From Gp13-AA77 sp035946735 (GTDB lineage Bacteria > Acidobacteriota > Terriglobia > UBA7540), in assembly GCA_035946735.1 (NCBI GenBank), contig DASYYZ010000129.1, forward strand, positions 1 through 64,000: a stretch of DNA of 64,000 nt. Direction: 5' to 3'. Shown here one piece after another: positions 8,810 through 18,466 of this stretch (its first letter is position 1; every line of letters starts with the position of its first letter). The position numbers and the translations under genes are program-made. The notes under the pieces are model-generated. The model was not told where the DNA came from, made no database searches, and was given only the letters and a program-made list of their open reading frames with translations.

Positions 8810-8973
8810 CTTCGCAAAGTCGAGATCCGAATTTCGAGGGTAGCAGTCCACGATATTTCGACGATAGCACTGGAGGACCTCGGGGTGGATAATATGAATT
8901 CCGCCGGACTATCCTGACGCCAATATTACGGACCGGCCGACTTTGAGCCTGCGCCCGGCGCCGGCGATCTCCG

Positions 8974-10182
8974 ATGCGCCATTTGTCCTCCACTCTTGCT
9001 TTGTGCCGCGGAGCGCTGCAACTTGCGCTCTGCACGATATTCGCCTGCCTACTCGGCCCCGCCCAGGATCACACCCCGAGCGATATCCCTTCCCTCGCCG
9101 CGCGCGCCGAGAGCCTGGAGCAACAAGGCAAATTGGACGACGCAGCAGCAACCTACGGCGAGATTCTTCAGCTCGATCCGCGATCCGTGGCGGCCCTCAA
9201 CCGGCTGGGAGCCTTGGCGGTCGCCCGGCAAGACTTTACCGGAGGCATCGGGTATTACCGGCGCGCCCTGGCGGTGAATCCCCGCGAATTTGCTACGAGT
9301 CTGAATCTCGGGATCGCCTGTATCAAGATGGGCGATTATGGAAGCGCCAAGCCACCGCTCGAAGTCGCGATCGAAGACCACCCGGAGGATTTTCGGGCCC
9401 GCGAGTTGCTGGGCGTGGCCATGATCGGGCAGGAGGACTACTCGGGCGCCATCCCGCAGCTCGAGGCGGCGTCACGACTCAGGCCCCAGGACGTAGGAAC
9501 GATGTATCTGCTGGACCGGGCCTACCTGGAAAGCGCGCAGTACCCGAAGGCGCTGGCCACTTTCAAGCAAATCGAAGCCCTCGACCCCGGCTCGCCGTGG
9601 CTGCGCGTGCTCGAAGGGCAGGCTTACGATGGCATGGGAAATTACAGCCAGGCCATCGCTCAATTCGAGGCCGCCCGAGAACAATTGCCCAAGGACGCCA
9701 CCGTGCGGTTCTCCCTCGGCTTTATGTACTGGAAGGTGCGGCGTTATTCCGAGGCCGAGACCGAGCTTGAGCAAGCGCTCACTCTCGATCCGAAATTTGA
9801 GCAGGCGAAGTTTTACCTGGCCGACGCCTGCCTGATGAACGAGCAAGCCGGAAAAGCTTTGCCGATACTGGAAAGGCTCGTCAAGCGGCAGCCTCAAAAT
9901 GTCCGGGCTCGCCTTGACTTGGCTAAGGCTTTCGATCGCCTGGACCACCCGCAGGCCGCCGTCGACGCTTACCGGGAGGCGATGCGTTTCGATCCGGAGC
10001 AGGCGGAGGCGCACTATCAACTCGCGCAGGTATATAGGAAGCTGGGACGCCAGGCGGAATCCGGGCGCGAACTGGCTCTGGCCGAAAAGCTGCGGAAGGA
10101 CAAGCGGCAGCAAGAGGAGACTCTGATCAAGGCGAGCGGTACTCGTGGGAGTCCTGGCGGACCGTTGGCCGGGCGGCAGTAA
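8974..10182 (+). CDS. Secreted TPR-repeat protein
   Basis: A 402-residue protein made almost entirely of tetratricopeptide repeats, about nine 34-residue units from residue 40 to 370 (for example DDAAATYGEILQLDP, AVDAYREAMRFDPEQ, SEAETELEQALTLDP). The N-terminus has a signal peptide (ALQLALCTIFACLLGPAQ), so it likely sits in the periplasm or at the outer membrane as a scaffold. It is divergent from the sulfatase-fold/TPR gene over a 164-bp spacer, and the two may be functionally linked. The C-terminal 35 residues are basic and low-complexity. No enzymatic residues are visible. Confidence 0.8.
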   Translation: MRHLSSTLALCRGALQLALCTIFACLLGPAQDHTPSDIPSLAARAESLEQQGKLDDAAATYGEILQLDPRSVAALNRLGALAVARQDFTGGIGYYRRALAVNPREFATSLNLGIACIKMGDYGSAKPPLEVAIEDHPEDFRARELLGVAMIGQEDYSGAIPQLEAASRLRPQDVGTMYLLDRAYLESAQYPKALATFKQIEALDPGSPWLRVLEGQAYDGMGNYSQAIAQFEAAREQLPKDATVRFSLGFMYWKVRRYSEAETELEQALTLDPKFEQAKFYLADACLMNEQAGKALPILERLVKRQPQNVRARLDLAKAFDRLDHPQAAVDAYREAMRFDPEQAEAHYQLAQVYRKLGRQAESGRELALAEKLRKDKRQQEETLIKASGTRGSPGGPLAGRQ

Positions 10183-10270
10183 CTAAAGAGCTTCGAAGGC
10201 CCTCTCAACTCCCGTAGCTGCGAGAGGTTTGGAGATCCGGTAAACCCATTTCTTGAACAGGGGAGTCTCG

Positions 10271-12418
10271 ATGACAAATCCCATCGCAACTGCTCAGTCA
10301 CTCGCGAAGCTCCGTTTGTGCGGAGCGGCGATTGTATCGATCATCGCTCTCGAGTTGTTTCCCGTGTTTCTTTCGGCGCAACAGCCGCAATTGGTTCCGG
10401 AGCCACGGGAGCTTCAAGCCACCGGACAGAATTTCGAAGTGAAGCCCGACACCCAAATTGTGCTGTCGCCCTCGACCGCCGCGGAGGACCGTTTCGCGGC
10501 CGAGAGCTTGCGGGAGGAGTTGAGGCTCGTTACCGGCCAGGAATATGCGATCGTCTCTTCACCGTCGGCTCCGCGCGGACCAGCCATCCGCCTGGCGCGC
10601 TTCGGCGATGCCTCTTTGCAGGGCGCGCAGACGGGAGATGTGGGCGACCAGGGCTACGTGCTGAACGTGGACCCGTCTGGCATCGTGGTAGCAGGCAAAG
10701 ACAGCGCCGGGCTCTTCTACGGCGTGCAAACGCTGCGCCAGCTCGTGGTGGCGGACGGCGACAGCGCGAAAGTCTTGGGAGTGCGCGTGCGCGACTGGCC
10801 CGCGCTTACGTACCGCGGGACTCAGGTGGACATGGCGCGCGGCCCGGTGCCTAAACTGAGCTACCTCGAGCGCATTGTGCGCACCATCGCTGAGTTCAAA
10901 ATGAATCAGCTCTACATGTACATGGAGGATTCCTTTCGGCTCGACGGTCAACCGCTCGTGGGCGTACTCAGTGACACGCTTTCGCGCGATGACTGGAAGG
11001 AATTGGTCTCCTACGCCGCCAGGTATCACGTCGACATCGTGCCGGCAACCGAAGATTGCGGACATTTACACAAGGTGCTGCGCTTCGATCAGTACAGCGC
11101 GCTCGGCGAGCGTCCCCATGGGCACGGATTAGCGGCGGACGATCCGCAGTCGCTGGCTTTCCTGGGCCAAATGTACGATCAGATGCTGCCGGTTTTCCCG
11201 ACGTCCTTCTACCACATCGGCTGCGACGAGACTTTCGATCTCGGCCTCGGCCGAAGCGCCGAACGCGTGGCGAAGGAAGGCTACGGCCAGGTTTACGTGG
11301 ATAACTTGATCAAAGTGGCGGACCTCGTCCGTCATTACAACAAGCAGGTGATGTTCTGGGGCGACATCGCCGTGGAGCATCCCGAGATGATTCCGAGCCT
11401 GCCCAAAGACCTGATCGTGGCCAGTTGGGAATACGGCGCGCACGCGAGCTATGAGAAATGGCTGAAGCCGTTTGCAGGCGCGGGAATGAAGCTCTTCGTA
11501 TGCCCCTGGGTAGGCAACACCGGCGTCATTATGGCCGACTACGAGGAAGCAGCCACGAATATCGAAGGGTTTCTGAGGGACGGCAAGAAGGCGGGAGCCA
11601 TCGGCACCGACATCACGGTGTGGAACGACAGCGGAGAAACCCTCTATGGGCTCGGCTGGTGGAGCATCGTGTACGGAGCGGCATGCGCCTGGGAGCCGGG
11701 AGCGACGCCGGTGGAGGATTTCAACCGCAAGTTCGACTGGGTGTTCTATCGCAACACGGACCATCGCTTCGCCGAAGCGATCGAGCGCCTGAGCCGCGTC
11801 AACGAAACGCTGCGCGGAAACAAGGTCGGACAGATGTACGACATGGACTACGGCGGCACCAGCGACGGGTTGTTCTGGCATGACCCGTTCTCGCCGGAAG
11901 GCCAGGCTGACGTGGCGCATGCCTTGCCGGTAGCGCCTGAGGTGCGCCGCAGCGCCGAACAGGTCTACACCGTGATTGTAACGAGCGCCAGCCGCGCGCA
12001 TCGCAACCAGGACACGCTGCCTTATCTCGAGTTCGCGGCGCTCAAGATTGATGCGCTCGCCATGCGCTACGAATTCGCGCAGGAGATTTCGCAGCTCTAC
12101 GCAAGTGCGCTCGCTCATGAGCACGACAAAAACCAGGATCTGACCGGGAACGAGCTCGGAGAAATCGAGAGCACGAATGGGAGGCTCGATGACCTGCGCG
12201 ATTACACCACCCGGCTGCGCGAGCTCTACCGCGAGCTTTGGCTCTCGGAGAATCTGCCGGACTGGCTGCCCAATGTCCTCCAGCGCTATGACCGCAACAG
12301 CGCGATGTGGCAGGATCTGATCGCGAAGTTTGCCCGCATCCAGGACGAGCACGGCCGCGGCAAGCCCCTACCGCCGGCGAACTCGCTGGGTTTGGCTCCA
12401 GTGGCGGCAGCGAGGTAA
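10271..12418 (+). CDS. Family 20 beta-N-acetylhexosaminidase, secreted
   Basis: A 715-residue glycoside hydrolase of family 20. After a signal peptide (about residues 1-36) comes the GH20b N-terminal alpha/beta domain (about 40-165; QLVPEPRELQATG, with GYVLNVDPSGIVVAGKDSAGLFYG) and the catalytic TIM barrel (about 180-480). The family's catalytic pair is plain at Asp319-Glu320 in HIGCDETFDLG; Glu is the general acid, with substrate-assisted catalysis by the N-acetyl group. It removes terminal GlcNAc or GalNAc from chitin- or glycoconjugate-derived oligosaccharides outside the cytoplasm. The C-terminal 200 residues are helical. Start is ATG 10271, eight bases after AGGGGAG; an in-frame TTG at 10253 is less likely. 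The TonB receptor 384 bp downstream could import the products. Confidence 0.88.
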   Translation: MTNPIATAQSLAKLRLCGAAIVSIIALELFPVFLSAQQPQLVPEPRELQATGQNFEVKPDTQIVLSPSTAAEDRFAAESLREELRLVTGQEYAIVSSPSAPRGPAIRLARFGDASLQGAQTGDVGDQGYVLNVDPSGIVVAGKDSAGLFYGVQTLRQLVVADGDSAKVLGVRVRDWPALTYRGTQVDMARGPVPKLSYLERIVRTIAEFKMNQLYMYMEDSFRLDGQPLVGVLSDTLSRDDWKELVSYAARYHVDIVPATEDCGHLHKVLRFDQYSALGERPHGHGLAADDPQSLAFLGQMYDQMLPVFPTSFYHIGCDETFDLGLGRSAERVAKEGYGQVYVDNLIKVADLVRHYNKQVMFWGDIAVEHPEMIPSLPKDLIVASWEYGAHASYEKWLKPFAGAGMKLFVCPWVGNTGVIMADYEEAATNIEGFLRDGKKAGAIGTDITVWNDSGETLYGLGWWSIVYGAACAWEPGATPVEDFNRKFDWVFYRNTDHRFAEAIERLSRVNETLRGNKVGQMYDMDYGGTSDGLFWHDPFSPEGQADVAHALPVAPEVRRSAEQVYTVIVTSASRAHRNQDTLPYLEFAALKIDALAMRYEFAQEISQLYASALAHEHDKNQDLTGNELGEIESTNGRLDDLRDYTTRLRELYRELWLSENLPDWLPNVLQRYDRNSAMWQDLIAKFARIQDEHGRGKPLPPANSLGLAPVAAAR

Positions 12419-12427
12419 AGGTACGTC

Positions 12428-12451
12428 CCCTTCTCCCAGGGAAGAGAAGGG
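12428..12451 (+). terminator. Perfect 8-bp hairpin after the hexosaminidase gene
   Basis: CCCTTCTC at 12428-12435 pairs with GAGAAGGG at 12444-12451 around an 8-base loop, ten bases after the stop. There is no T-run, so it could slow or protect the 3' end of the message rather than act as a classical intrinsic terminator. Confidence 0.45.
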
Positions 12452-12590
12452 CAGGATGGCGCACGAGGCGCTGGGCGCGCACGCTCATCAGCTCGCCTAC
12501 ACGCAGGGTATCTCGAAGTTCAACGATCTTCACAGTCCTGTAATAGTCAAGTTGATGCGCCCGGTAAGAAAATCGGATAGAATCCACGGT

Positions 12591-12722
12591 TGCCGGGTTC
12601 GAGCGACCGACCCCGGACTTCTTAGTCTTCTGCCCGGCACATGATGACGTTGGGACGGGGGACCCCTTCATCTGCCGGGCTTACTGCAAGTTTGCAGCTT
12701 TGCGTCGGATAAGCCGTTATCC
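12591..12722 (+). promoter_or_regulatory. Structured leader with mutually exclusive stems upstream of TonB receptor gene
   Basis: TGCCGGG at 12591-12597 can pair with CCCGGCA at 12633-12639, while GCCCGGCA at 12632-12639 can instead pair with TGCCGGGC at 12673-12680. The two pairings share the central strand and exclude each other, as in attenuators and riboswitches. Two further hairpins follow: CTGCAA/TTGCAG at 12684-12697 and GGATAA/TTATCC at 12707-12722 around GCCG. The element ends about 80 bases before the receptor ATG at 12802. I do not recognise a known riboswitch class. The rest of 12452-12801 holds nothing else identifiable. Confidence 0.4.
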
Positions 12723-12801
12723 CGAGGAGCCGCGTGCTGTGACTCGCAGGATAGATCATTCATTGTTTCCGAAGCGAAAATTCCGCTAAAGGGAGGAGTT
12801 T

Positions 12802-15800
12802 ATGATCAGAAGGACCGCATTGTTGTTGGCGATCACCGCGCTCGGCTGCGCCACGGCATGGCCGCAGTCTACGCTAGGCACCCTCCTCGGGACTGTGACC
12901 GATGCGAGCGGCGCCGTAGTCGCGGGCGCAACCGTCAAGGTAACTGACACTGACGAAGGAACCGCGCGCACTCTCGAGACGGATGCGGACGGCAACTACG
13001 CTGACCTGGACCGCAAACCCGACCACTACTCCGTTGAGGTCAGCAAGGAGGGCTTCCACACGGAGCTTGTCCCGGGACTGCAGCTGGGCGCGCGCCAGAC
13101 GCTGCGCGTCGATGTGACTCTTCAGGTGGGCTCCGCCGCCCAGCAAGTCAACGTCACCTCAGAAGCCGGAGTGATCACCACCGAAACCGAGACGGTTTCA
13201 TCCACGTACAATTCTCTGCAGATCACGAATCTCCCGACCAACTACCGGGCCTCCGGCAACGGCAACAGTCCTTATTATCTGCTCGAAATCCTGCCAGGGA
13301 TGCAAACTGACAACAACGGCAATCTTTCCATACAGGGTGGATTACAGTCGCAATCGCAGTTCACCGTGGACGGCATCTCCACCACCGATTACACGGGCAA
13401 CCAGCCGCGGCGCAACGCCTTTCCCTCCGCGGAATCCATTTCCGAGATCAAGGTCCAAGGCGTGGGGAGCCCGGCCGAGTTCGGCGATCCGGGCGATGTG
13501 ACCACGATCTCCAAGAGCGGCACGAACGTGATTCACGGCGACCTGTTTTGGTATCACCAGAACGCCGCCCTCAACGCCATTCCGTTCGGCGCCACCTCAA
13601 AACCGGCGCTCGTGGCCAACGATTTCGGCGGTAGCGCGGGCGGTCCCGTCTACATTCCGCACGTCTATAACGGCAAGGACAAGTCGTTTTTCTTCTTCAC
13701 GTTCGAGGGCTTTCGGCTCCCACGGGCGGGCGTGGTTCAGAACAAAGTGCCGACGGCGGCAATGCGGACCGGTGACGAATCCGCGTTCTGCCAGTCTGGC
13801 TTCACGGCAGGAGTCTGCAACGACCGAGACAGCAAGGGCCGTGTGATCGACCAGCTCTACGATCCAAGCACCGGCCAGCCGTTTGCGAATAATCAGATTC
13901 CGACGGCAATGATCAGCTCCGTGTCGCAGAAAATCCTGTCGCTCTACCCGCTTCCGAATCACGGGTCGGCGTTTACCAACAACAATTACAACGTCAACGA
14001 GCCTGCCAACTACGATTCCAACACCTTCGACGTTCGCGGCGATCAATCGATCGGATCGAAACTTACCGTGTTCGGCCGCTACAGCTACAAGAACATCAAC
14101 CAACTGTCGCCGACCGAGCTTTTGATTCCGTCCAGTACTGACTTCGAGCACGTGCGCATGCTGGTGGCGTCCGGCACCTACACGATCACTCCCTCCGTCC
14201 TGAACGAGTTCCGCTTCGGGTTCACGAACGACCACTTTGGGAATTCCAACTCTTTTAACGGGCAGGGATTCGTGAACGGTCTCGGACTCGCGAACATCAG
14301 CCAGAACATCTTTTTCAACGGCGTGACGGAAGTCGACTTCAATGGCTCGAGCGGCACGCAGTCGCTCAACGTCCATCGGCTCACCGGCATCAGCCAGTCC
14401 CGCGTGATCGAGTTCAATGACAACCTGTCCTGGGTGAAGGGAAAGCACACGTTCAAGTTCGGGTTCGACACGAAGGCGATCCGCGCCGCCAGCCCCCTGG
14501 GTTTCTTTGGGGCCGATAACTACGGTACCTTTGGATTCGGAAACACCTTTACCGGAATTGACTTCGGCGACTTTCTCTTGGGGCTGCCGACTCAATCCGA
14601 GCTTGACAGCGTGAGCCGCGATAACGACGGCCGCAGCCGCCACTGGATCTGGTTTGCCCAGGACAGCTTCCGCTTCAGTCCGAGATTGACCCTGGAGTAC
14701 GGCGTACGCTGGGAGCGCCATCCGGGCTACACCGACGCCGGCGGAGACATTGGCAACTTCAACGATGCCGTCCCGCGCTCCGGTGCTGTTGTCTACCCGA
14801 ACGGGTTTGCCAACCTTCTGGCCGTGGGCTTCCTGCAGTCGTTTGACGCCTGCCCCACCGCGGGCCTCTCCTACACGGCGAATGACCCGGCTTCCATCAA
14901 CGGAGCGCCTTGCACTCCCGTGCTCTCCGCGTCCCAGGCCGGGATCCCTCAGGGACTGCGTACGACCTCGCAGCGATTCCTGCCGCGGTTCGGCTTCGCT
15001 TACAAGCCTTTCAACAATGAGAAGACGGTGGTTCGGGGAGGAGTGGGAGCTTACGAGGCCGCCAGCCTCGGCTCCATCTTTTACGCCCTCACCGGAACGT
15101 TGCAGGCCTACACCGATACCTTCACGAACATCGCCGCCAACGGGCAGCCGATCTTTTCCTGGCCCCAGACCAGCACGGGGCAAAGCGGCGTGGGCTTACC
15201 GCAATACGGCACTGACTACTTTGGCACGGCCAACGACATCCACTGGAAAGAGCCTTATTCTCTGCAGTGGAACATGTCCGTGGAGCGCGAGATCGGTTTC
15301 AATACCGGCCTGCGGGTCTCCTATATCGGCATGAAGACCACGCAACTTGTATGGGCCCCCGACTACAACCAGTCTCTGCCCTCGACGATTCCCTACCCGC
15401 TGCAACCGCTCAGCAGCAGGCCTTTCCCGAACTGGGGCATCGTGAACACGCGCGCCATCGGCGCCACCGCCAACTACAATGCGCTGCAGGTCGAGGCCAA
15501 TCGACGCTTCCGGGCGGGACTCACCTTCGATACCACTTACAGTTGGTCCAAAAACCTGGCGGATAATCAGGGGCCGCAAGCCAACGGCGGTTTCTGCGAC
15601 GAAAACTCGTGCAACCGCTCGGCGGACTACTACGACCGCCGCAGCGAGTATGGCACCACTTTCGGCCCGCGTACCCAAAATTGGACCAGCACGCTGATCT
15701 ACGAATTGCCTTTCGGCCGGGGCAAGAAATTCGCCGGCGGCGCGAGCGGCCTGGTGAACGCCGTTATCGGCGGATGGCAGACCAGCAACATCCTGCTGAT

Positions 15801-16305
15801 CCAATCGGGGCCCTATCTCACTCCTCTCTTCAGCTCGGGCGATCCCTCCGGAACCGGATCGACTTTCGATGGCCGGCCACAGCATCCTGACCGTGTTGGG
15901 CCCGCCTACCCTGTCAACCCGAATTCGGCCGAGTGGTTTCTCGCCTCCGGCTTCGCCTGCCCCGGAGGCAACTGCAATGCGGGCTCGGGAGGAACAAATG
16001 CTCCGCCGCCGATTGGGCGCTTCGGCACCTCCGGAGTTGGAATCCTCGAAGGTCCCGGCACCATCAACTGGGACTTTGGCATGTCCAAGAACTTCAACCT
16101 GACAGAGCGCGCCAAGCTTAGGTTCGAGGTCTCATTTGTGAACATGCTCAATCACGTGAACCTGGGAGTGCCCGATATGACTTTCACCGATCCCAACAAT
16201 CCGGCAGCAGGACAGTGCGGGTTCGGCTGCATCACCTCGGCGCAGGGCCTCTATCAGTTTGCCGGGGCGCGTGAAGGCCAGATCGGTGCGCGTATCGATT
16301 TCTAG
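12802..16305 (+). CDS. Oar-like TonB-dependent outer-membrane receptor
   Basis: A 1167-residue outer-membrane protein. Residues 1-22 are a signal peptide; residues 25-110 form a carboxypeptidase-regulatory-like (beta-sandwich) domain (LGTVTDASGAVVAGATVKVTD); the plug follows (about 120-270, with FTVDGISTTDY and ISEIKVQGVGSPAEFGDPGD). The remainder is a long beta-barrel rich in alternating aromatic residues that ends in Phe (GQIGARIDF), the outer-membrane insertion signature. Such receptors take up oligosaccharides or peptides using TonB-ExbBD energy, which is not encoded in this window. GGGAGGAG lies just before ATG 12802. Position downstream of a GH20 enzyme suggests an amino-sugar-containing ligand, which is inference only. 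The structured leader upstream may regulate it. Confidence 0.88.
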   Translation: MIRRTALLLAITALGCATAWPQSTLGTLLGTVTDASGAVVAGATVKVTDTDEGTARTLETDADGNYADLDRKPDHYSVEVSKEGFHTELVPGLQLGARQTLRVDVTLQVGSAAQQVNVTSEAGVITTETETVSSTYNSLQITNLPTNYRASGNGNSPYYLLEILPGMQTDNNGNLSIQGGLQSQSQFTVDGISTTDYTGNQPRRNAFPSAESISEIKVQGVGSPAEFGDPGDVTTISKSGTNVIHGDLFWYHQNAALNAIPFGATSKPALVANDFGGSAGGPVYIPHVYNGKDKSFFFFTFEGFRLPRAGVVQNKVPTAAMRTGDESAFCQSGFTAGVCNDRDSKGRVIDQLYDPSTGQPFANNQIPTAMISSVSQKILSLYPLPNHGSAFTNNNYNVNEPANYDSNTFDVRGDQSIGSKLTVFGRYSYKNINQLSPTELLIPSSTDFEHVRMLVASGTYTITPSVLNEFRFGFTNDHFGNSNSFNGQGFVNGLGLANISQNIFFNGVTEVDFNGSSGTQSLNVHRLTGISQSRVIEFNDNLSWVKGKHTFKFGFDTKAIRAASPLGFFGADNYGTFGFGNTFTGIDFGDFLLGLPTQSELDSVSRDNDGRSRHWIWFAQDSFRFSPRLTLEYGVRWERHPGYTDAGGDIGNFNDAVPRSGAVVYPNGFANLLAVGFLQSFDACPTAGLSYTANDPASINGAPCTPVLSASQAGIPQGLRTTSQRFLPRFGFAYKPFNNEKTVVRGGVGAYEAASLGSIFYALTGTLQAYTDTFTNIAANGQPIFSWPQTSTGQSGVGLPQYGTDYFGTANDIHWKEPYSLQWNMSVEREIGFNTGLRVSYIGMKTTQLVWAPDYNQSLPSTIPYPLQPLSSRPFPNWGIVNTRAIGATANYNALQVEANRRFRAGLTFDTTYSWSKNLADNQGPQANGGFCDENSCNRSADYYDRRSEYGTTFGPRTQNWTSTLIYELPFGRGKKFAGGASGLVNAVIGGWQTSNILLIQSGPYLTPLFSSGDPSGTGSTFDGRPQHPDRVGPAYPVNPNSAEWFLASGFACPGGNCNAGSGGTNAPPPIGRFGTSGVGILEGPGTINWDFGMSKNFNLTERAKLRFEVSFVNMLNHVNLGVPDMTFTDPNNPAAGQCGFGCITSAQGLYQFAGAREGQIGARIDF

Positions 16306-16616
16306 CCTCTAGGGGTTGGTTGAAAACCACTCGGCGGCGTGCCGAAAAGGGCGGCGAAAGGGCACGGCTTCATCCCTGCTACCCGCGACTGCCCCGGGGC
16401 CCTTTGATCTGACCTCTGCTCGTGAGCCTAGCCGTCTAAGGACCGCCATCAGCCCTTAAGCCCGTGGCAATCTCGTGCGGCTTTGTGCGGCACGGACGTT
16501 TCAGGTCCGTCGCCAGTTTCGCTTTTTGGCTTTTCGAGATAAGCTAAACGTCCGCGACGGGGCGCTTGTGATCACCGGCTGCTTCAGCTAATCGCCAGGC
16601 TAAACAGGAGGCCGAA
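16306..16616 (+). other. Intergenic region with two small hairpins
   Basis: No gene is visible in these 311 bases. Two inverted repeats occur: CGTGCC (16338-16343) with GGCACG (16361-16366), and ACGGAC (16492-16497) with GTCCGT (16505-16510). Neither has a T-run. AGGAGG immediately before 16617 is the ribosome-binding site of the next gene. Confidence 0.4.
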
Positions 16617-17993
16617 ATGGGTACGGCAGCGTTTGATTACTACCAGAGCCACCAGGAGCCGTTTCTTGACGGCTTGAAGACTCTGCTTCGCATCCCGAGC
16701 ATCAGCACTTTGCCTGAGCACAAGCCTGACGTTCGCCGCGCGGCTGATTTCATTGCTGACGAACTCGGCGCCATGGGGATGCAGGGCGTGGAGCTGATCG
16801 AGGGCGCGAACACCCAGAATCCGCTGATTTACGCCGAGTGGCTGGGCGCGCCAGGAAAGCCCACCGTGATTCTTTACGGCCACTACGACGTGCAGCCGCC
16901 CGACCCGCTGGACGAATGGAAATCGCCGCCGTTTGAGCCCGAGGTGCGCGACAAGAACATCTATGCGCGCGGCGCCGTGGACGATAAGGGCCAGGTGTAT
17001 CTGCTGGTGAAGGCCGTGGAGGGCTTTTTGCGCGGCGAAGGCAAGTTGCCCGTGAACATCAAGTTCCTGATTGAAGGCGAAGAAGAAGTGGGGGGCGAGC
17101 ACATCGAAGCTTACGTGCGGACCCGGCCGGCGCGACTCAAGGCCGACGCGGCCGTGATCTGCGACACCGAGATGTTTGCCCCCAACCTGCCCACGATCAC
17201 CACGGGCTTGCGCGGCCTCGTCTACACGGAGCTTGAAGTGCGCGGCGCCGGGCACGACCTGCACTCGGGCATGTACGGCGGCGCGGCGCCCAATCCGGTT
17301 CATGCGCTGGCGCAGATTGTCATGGGGCTGAAGGGGCCGGACCAGAAGATTCGCATTCCGGATTTCTATAAGCGCGTGAAGAAGCCGAGCAAGGCGGAAC
17401 TCGCGGCCTGGAAGCGGCTGCCGTTCAACGAGAAGAAGTTTATGAAGGCGGAGATGGGTGCCAAGGCACTGGTAGGCGAGAAGGGCCCATCGGTCCTGGA
17501 GCGGTTGTGGTCGCGGCCTACGCTCGAAGTGCACGGCATTCGCGGCGGCTTCACCGGCGAGGGCGCCAAGACCGTGATTCCGGCCGCCGTCACCGGAAAG
17601 ATCAGCATGCGCCTGGTGCCGGACATGGATCCCAAAGAAGTCATTAAGCAGTACACGACGTACGTGAGGAAACTCACCCCGCCCGGCATCGAGACTAAAG
17701 TGCGCGTGATCAGCAGCGCCCCGGCCTCCGTGGTTTCGACCGAAAACCGCTTTATCGAGGCGGCTGCCCAGGCCATGGAGCGGGTGTTCAAGAAGAAGAC
17801 CGTTTATATGCGCTCCGGAGGCTCCATCCCGATCGCCGGACTGCTGCACGAAGAGCTGGGACTGCCGGTGGTGATGATGGGTTTCGGCCTGCCCGATGAC
17901 AATCTGCACGCCCCCAATGAGAAGTTCCACCTCCCCAACTTCTATCGGGGCATCGAGGCCATGGGACGGTATTTCGAGCTGCTCGGCCAGTGA
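16617..17993 (+). CDS. M20-family metallodipeptidase
   Basis: A 458-residue cytoplasmic peptidase of the M20 (ArgE/DapE/carnosinase-like) family, full length. Zinc-site residues are visible in order: His89 in YGHYDVQP, bridging Asp122 in GAVDDKGQ, the catalytic and ligand Glu pair at 156-157 in EGEEEVGG, Asp in ICDTEMF, and the C-terminal His in LHAPNEKF. The lid or dimerisation domain lies between about residues 205 and 350. Members hydrolyse dipeptides with broad specificity; the exact substrate is not readable. AGGAGG upstream supports ATG 16617. It stands alone, with no transporter or peptidase partners immediately next to it, but the OPT oligopeptide transporter lies about 2.3 kb downstream on the same strand. 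Confidence 0.88.
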   Translation: MGTAAFDYYQSHQEPFLDGLKTLLRIPSISTLPEHKPDVRRAADFIADELGAMGMQGVELIEGANTQNPLIYAEWLGAPGKPTVILYGHYDVQPPDPLDEWKSPPFEPEVRDKNIYARGAVDDKGQVYLLVKAVEGFLRGEGKLPVNIKFLIEGEEEVGGEHIEAYVRTRPARLKADAAVICDTEMFAPNLPTITTGLRGLVYTELEVRGAGHDLHSGMYGGAAPNPVHALAQIVMGLKGPDQKIRIPDFYKRVKKPSKAELAAWKRLPFNEKKFMKAEMGAKALVGEKGPSVLERLWSRPTLEVHGIRGGFTGEGAKTVIPAAVTGKISMRLVPDMDPKEVIKQYTTYVRKLTPPGIETKVRVISSAPASVVSTENRFIEAAAQAMERVFKKKTVYMRSGGSIPIAGLLHEELGLPVVMMGFGLPDDNLHAPNEKFHLPNFYRGIEAMGRYFELLGQ

Positions 17994-18466
17994 TCGGCGA
18001 ACTTTAAGTTATTGATCAGCAGTCTGTTCTGCGATTTCGCCCAACGGTCGTAGCCACGACCGATTCCGGCCACCGGACATTCGGAACCCGCTCACCAGGC
18101 GCCGGCGGCTTGGGCTTGCTGTGGCGAATGGGCCCCTGTATACAAGTTGGTTGTCAACTCCCCCTAGCCTTGACTAAGGTTCTTTCCCAATGCGACACTG
18201 CCCGAGGCTTGGTTCAAGGGCTTGTCGATTGAGCTCGCACGACGCGATTCGGCGCTGCGAACTAATCCCCCTTGTCTCTTCCCGGACGTTCGGATTCTTC
18301 TTTGCTTCTCTAAACCGGTCCCTGCAGATGTGTCGATTCACTTCGTATGCGAATCGCCCTTGGGCCGAACGAAGAGTCCCGGGCGGCTCCATAGTCAGAA
18401 TAGGTTCTGGACGAGTTGCGGCGAACGACTGGGGCCAAGTACGTGAAATCCAACTGTGGAGGTTAG
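17994..18466 (+). other. 473-bp intergenic region
   Basis: No coding frame with supporting features was found. A short CCTT/AAGG inverted repeat with a GACT loop occurs near 18170. GGAGG about five bases upstream of ATG 18467 belongs to the next gene. No promoter could be assigned with confidence. Confidence 0.35.

Noticed and set aside
13597..15183. 528-codon minus-strand frame inside the TonB receptor gene
   Set aside because: Low-complexity Val/Arg/Glu-rich product without motifs; the plus strand encodes plug and barrel features.
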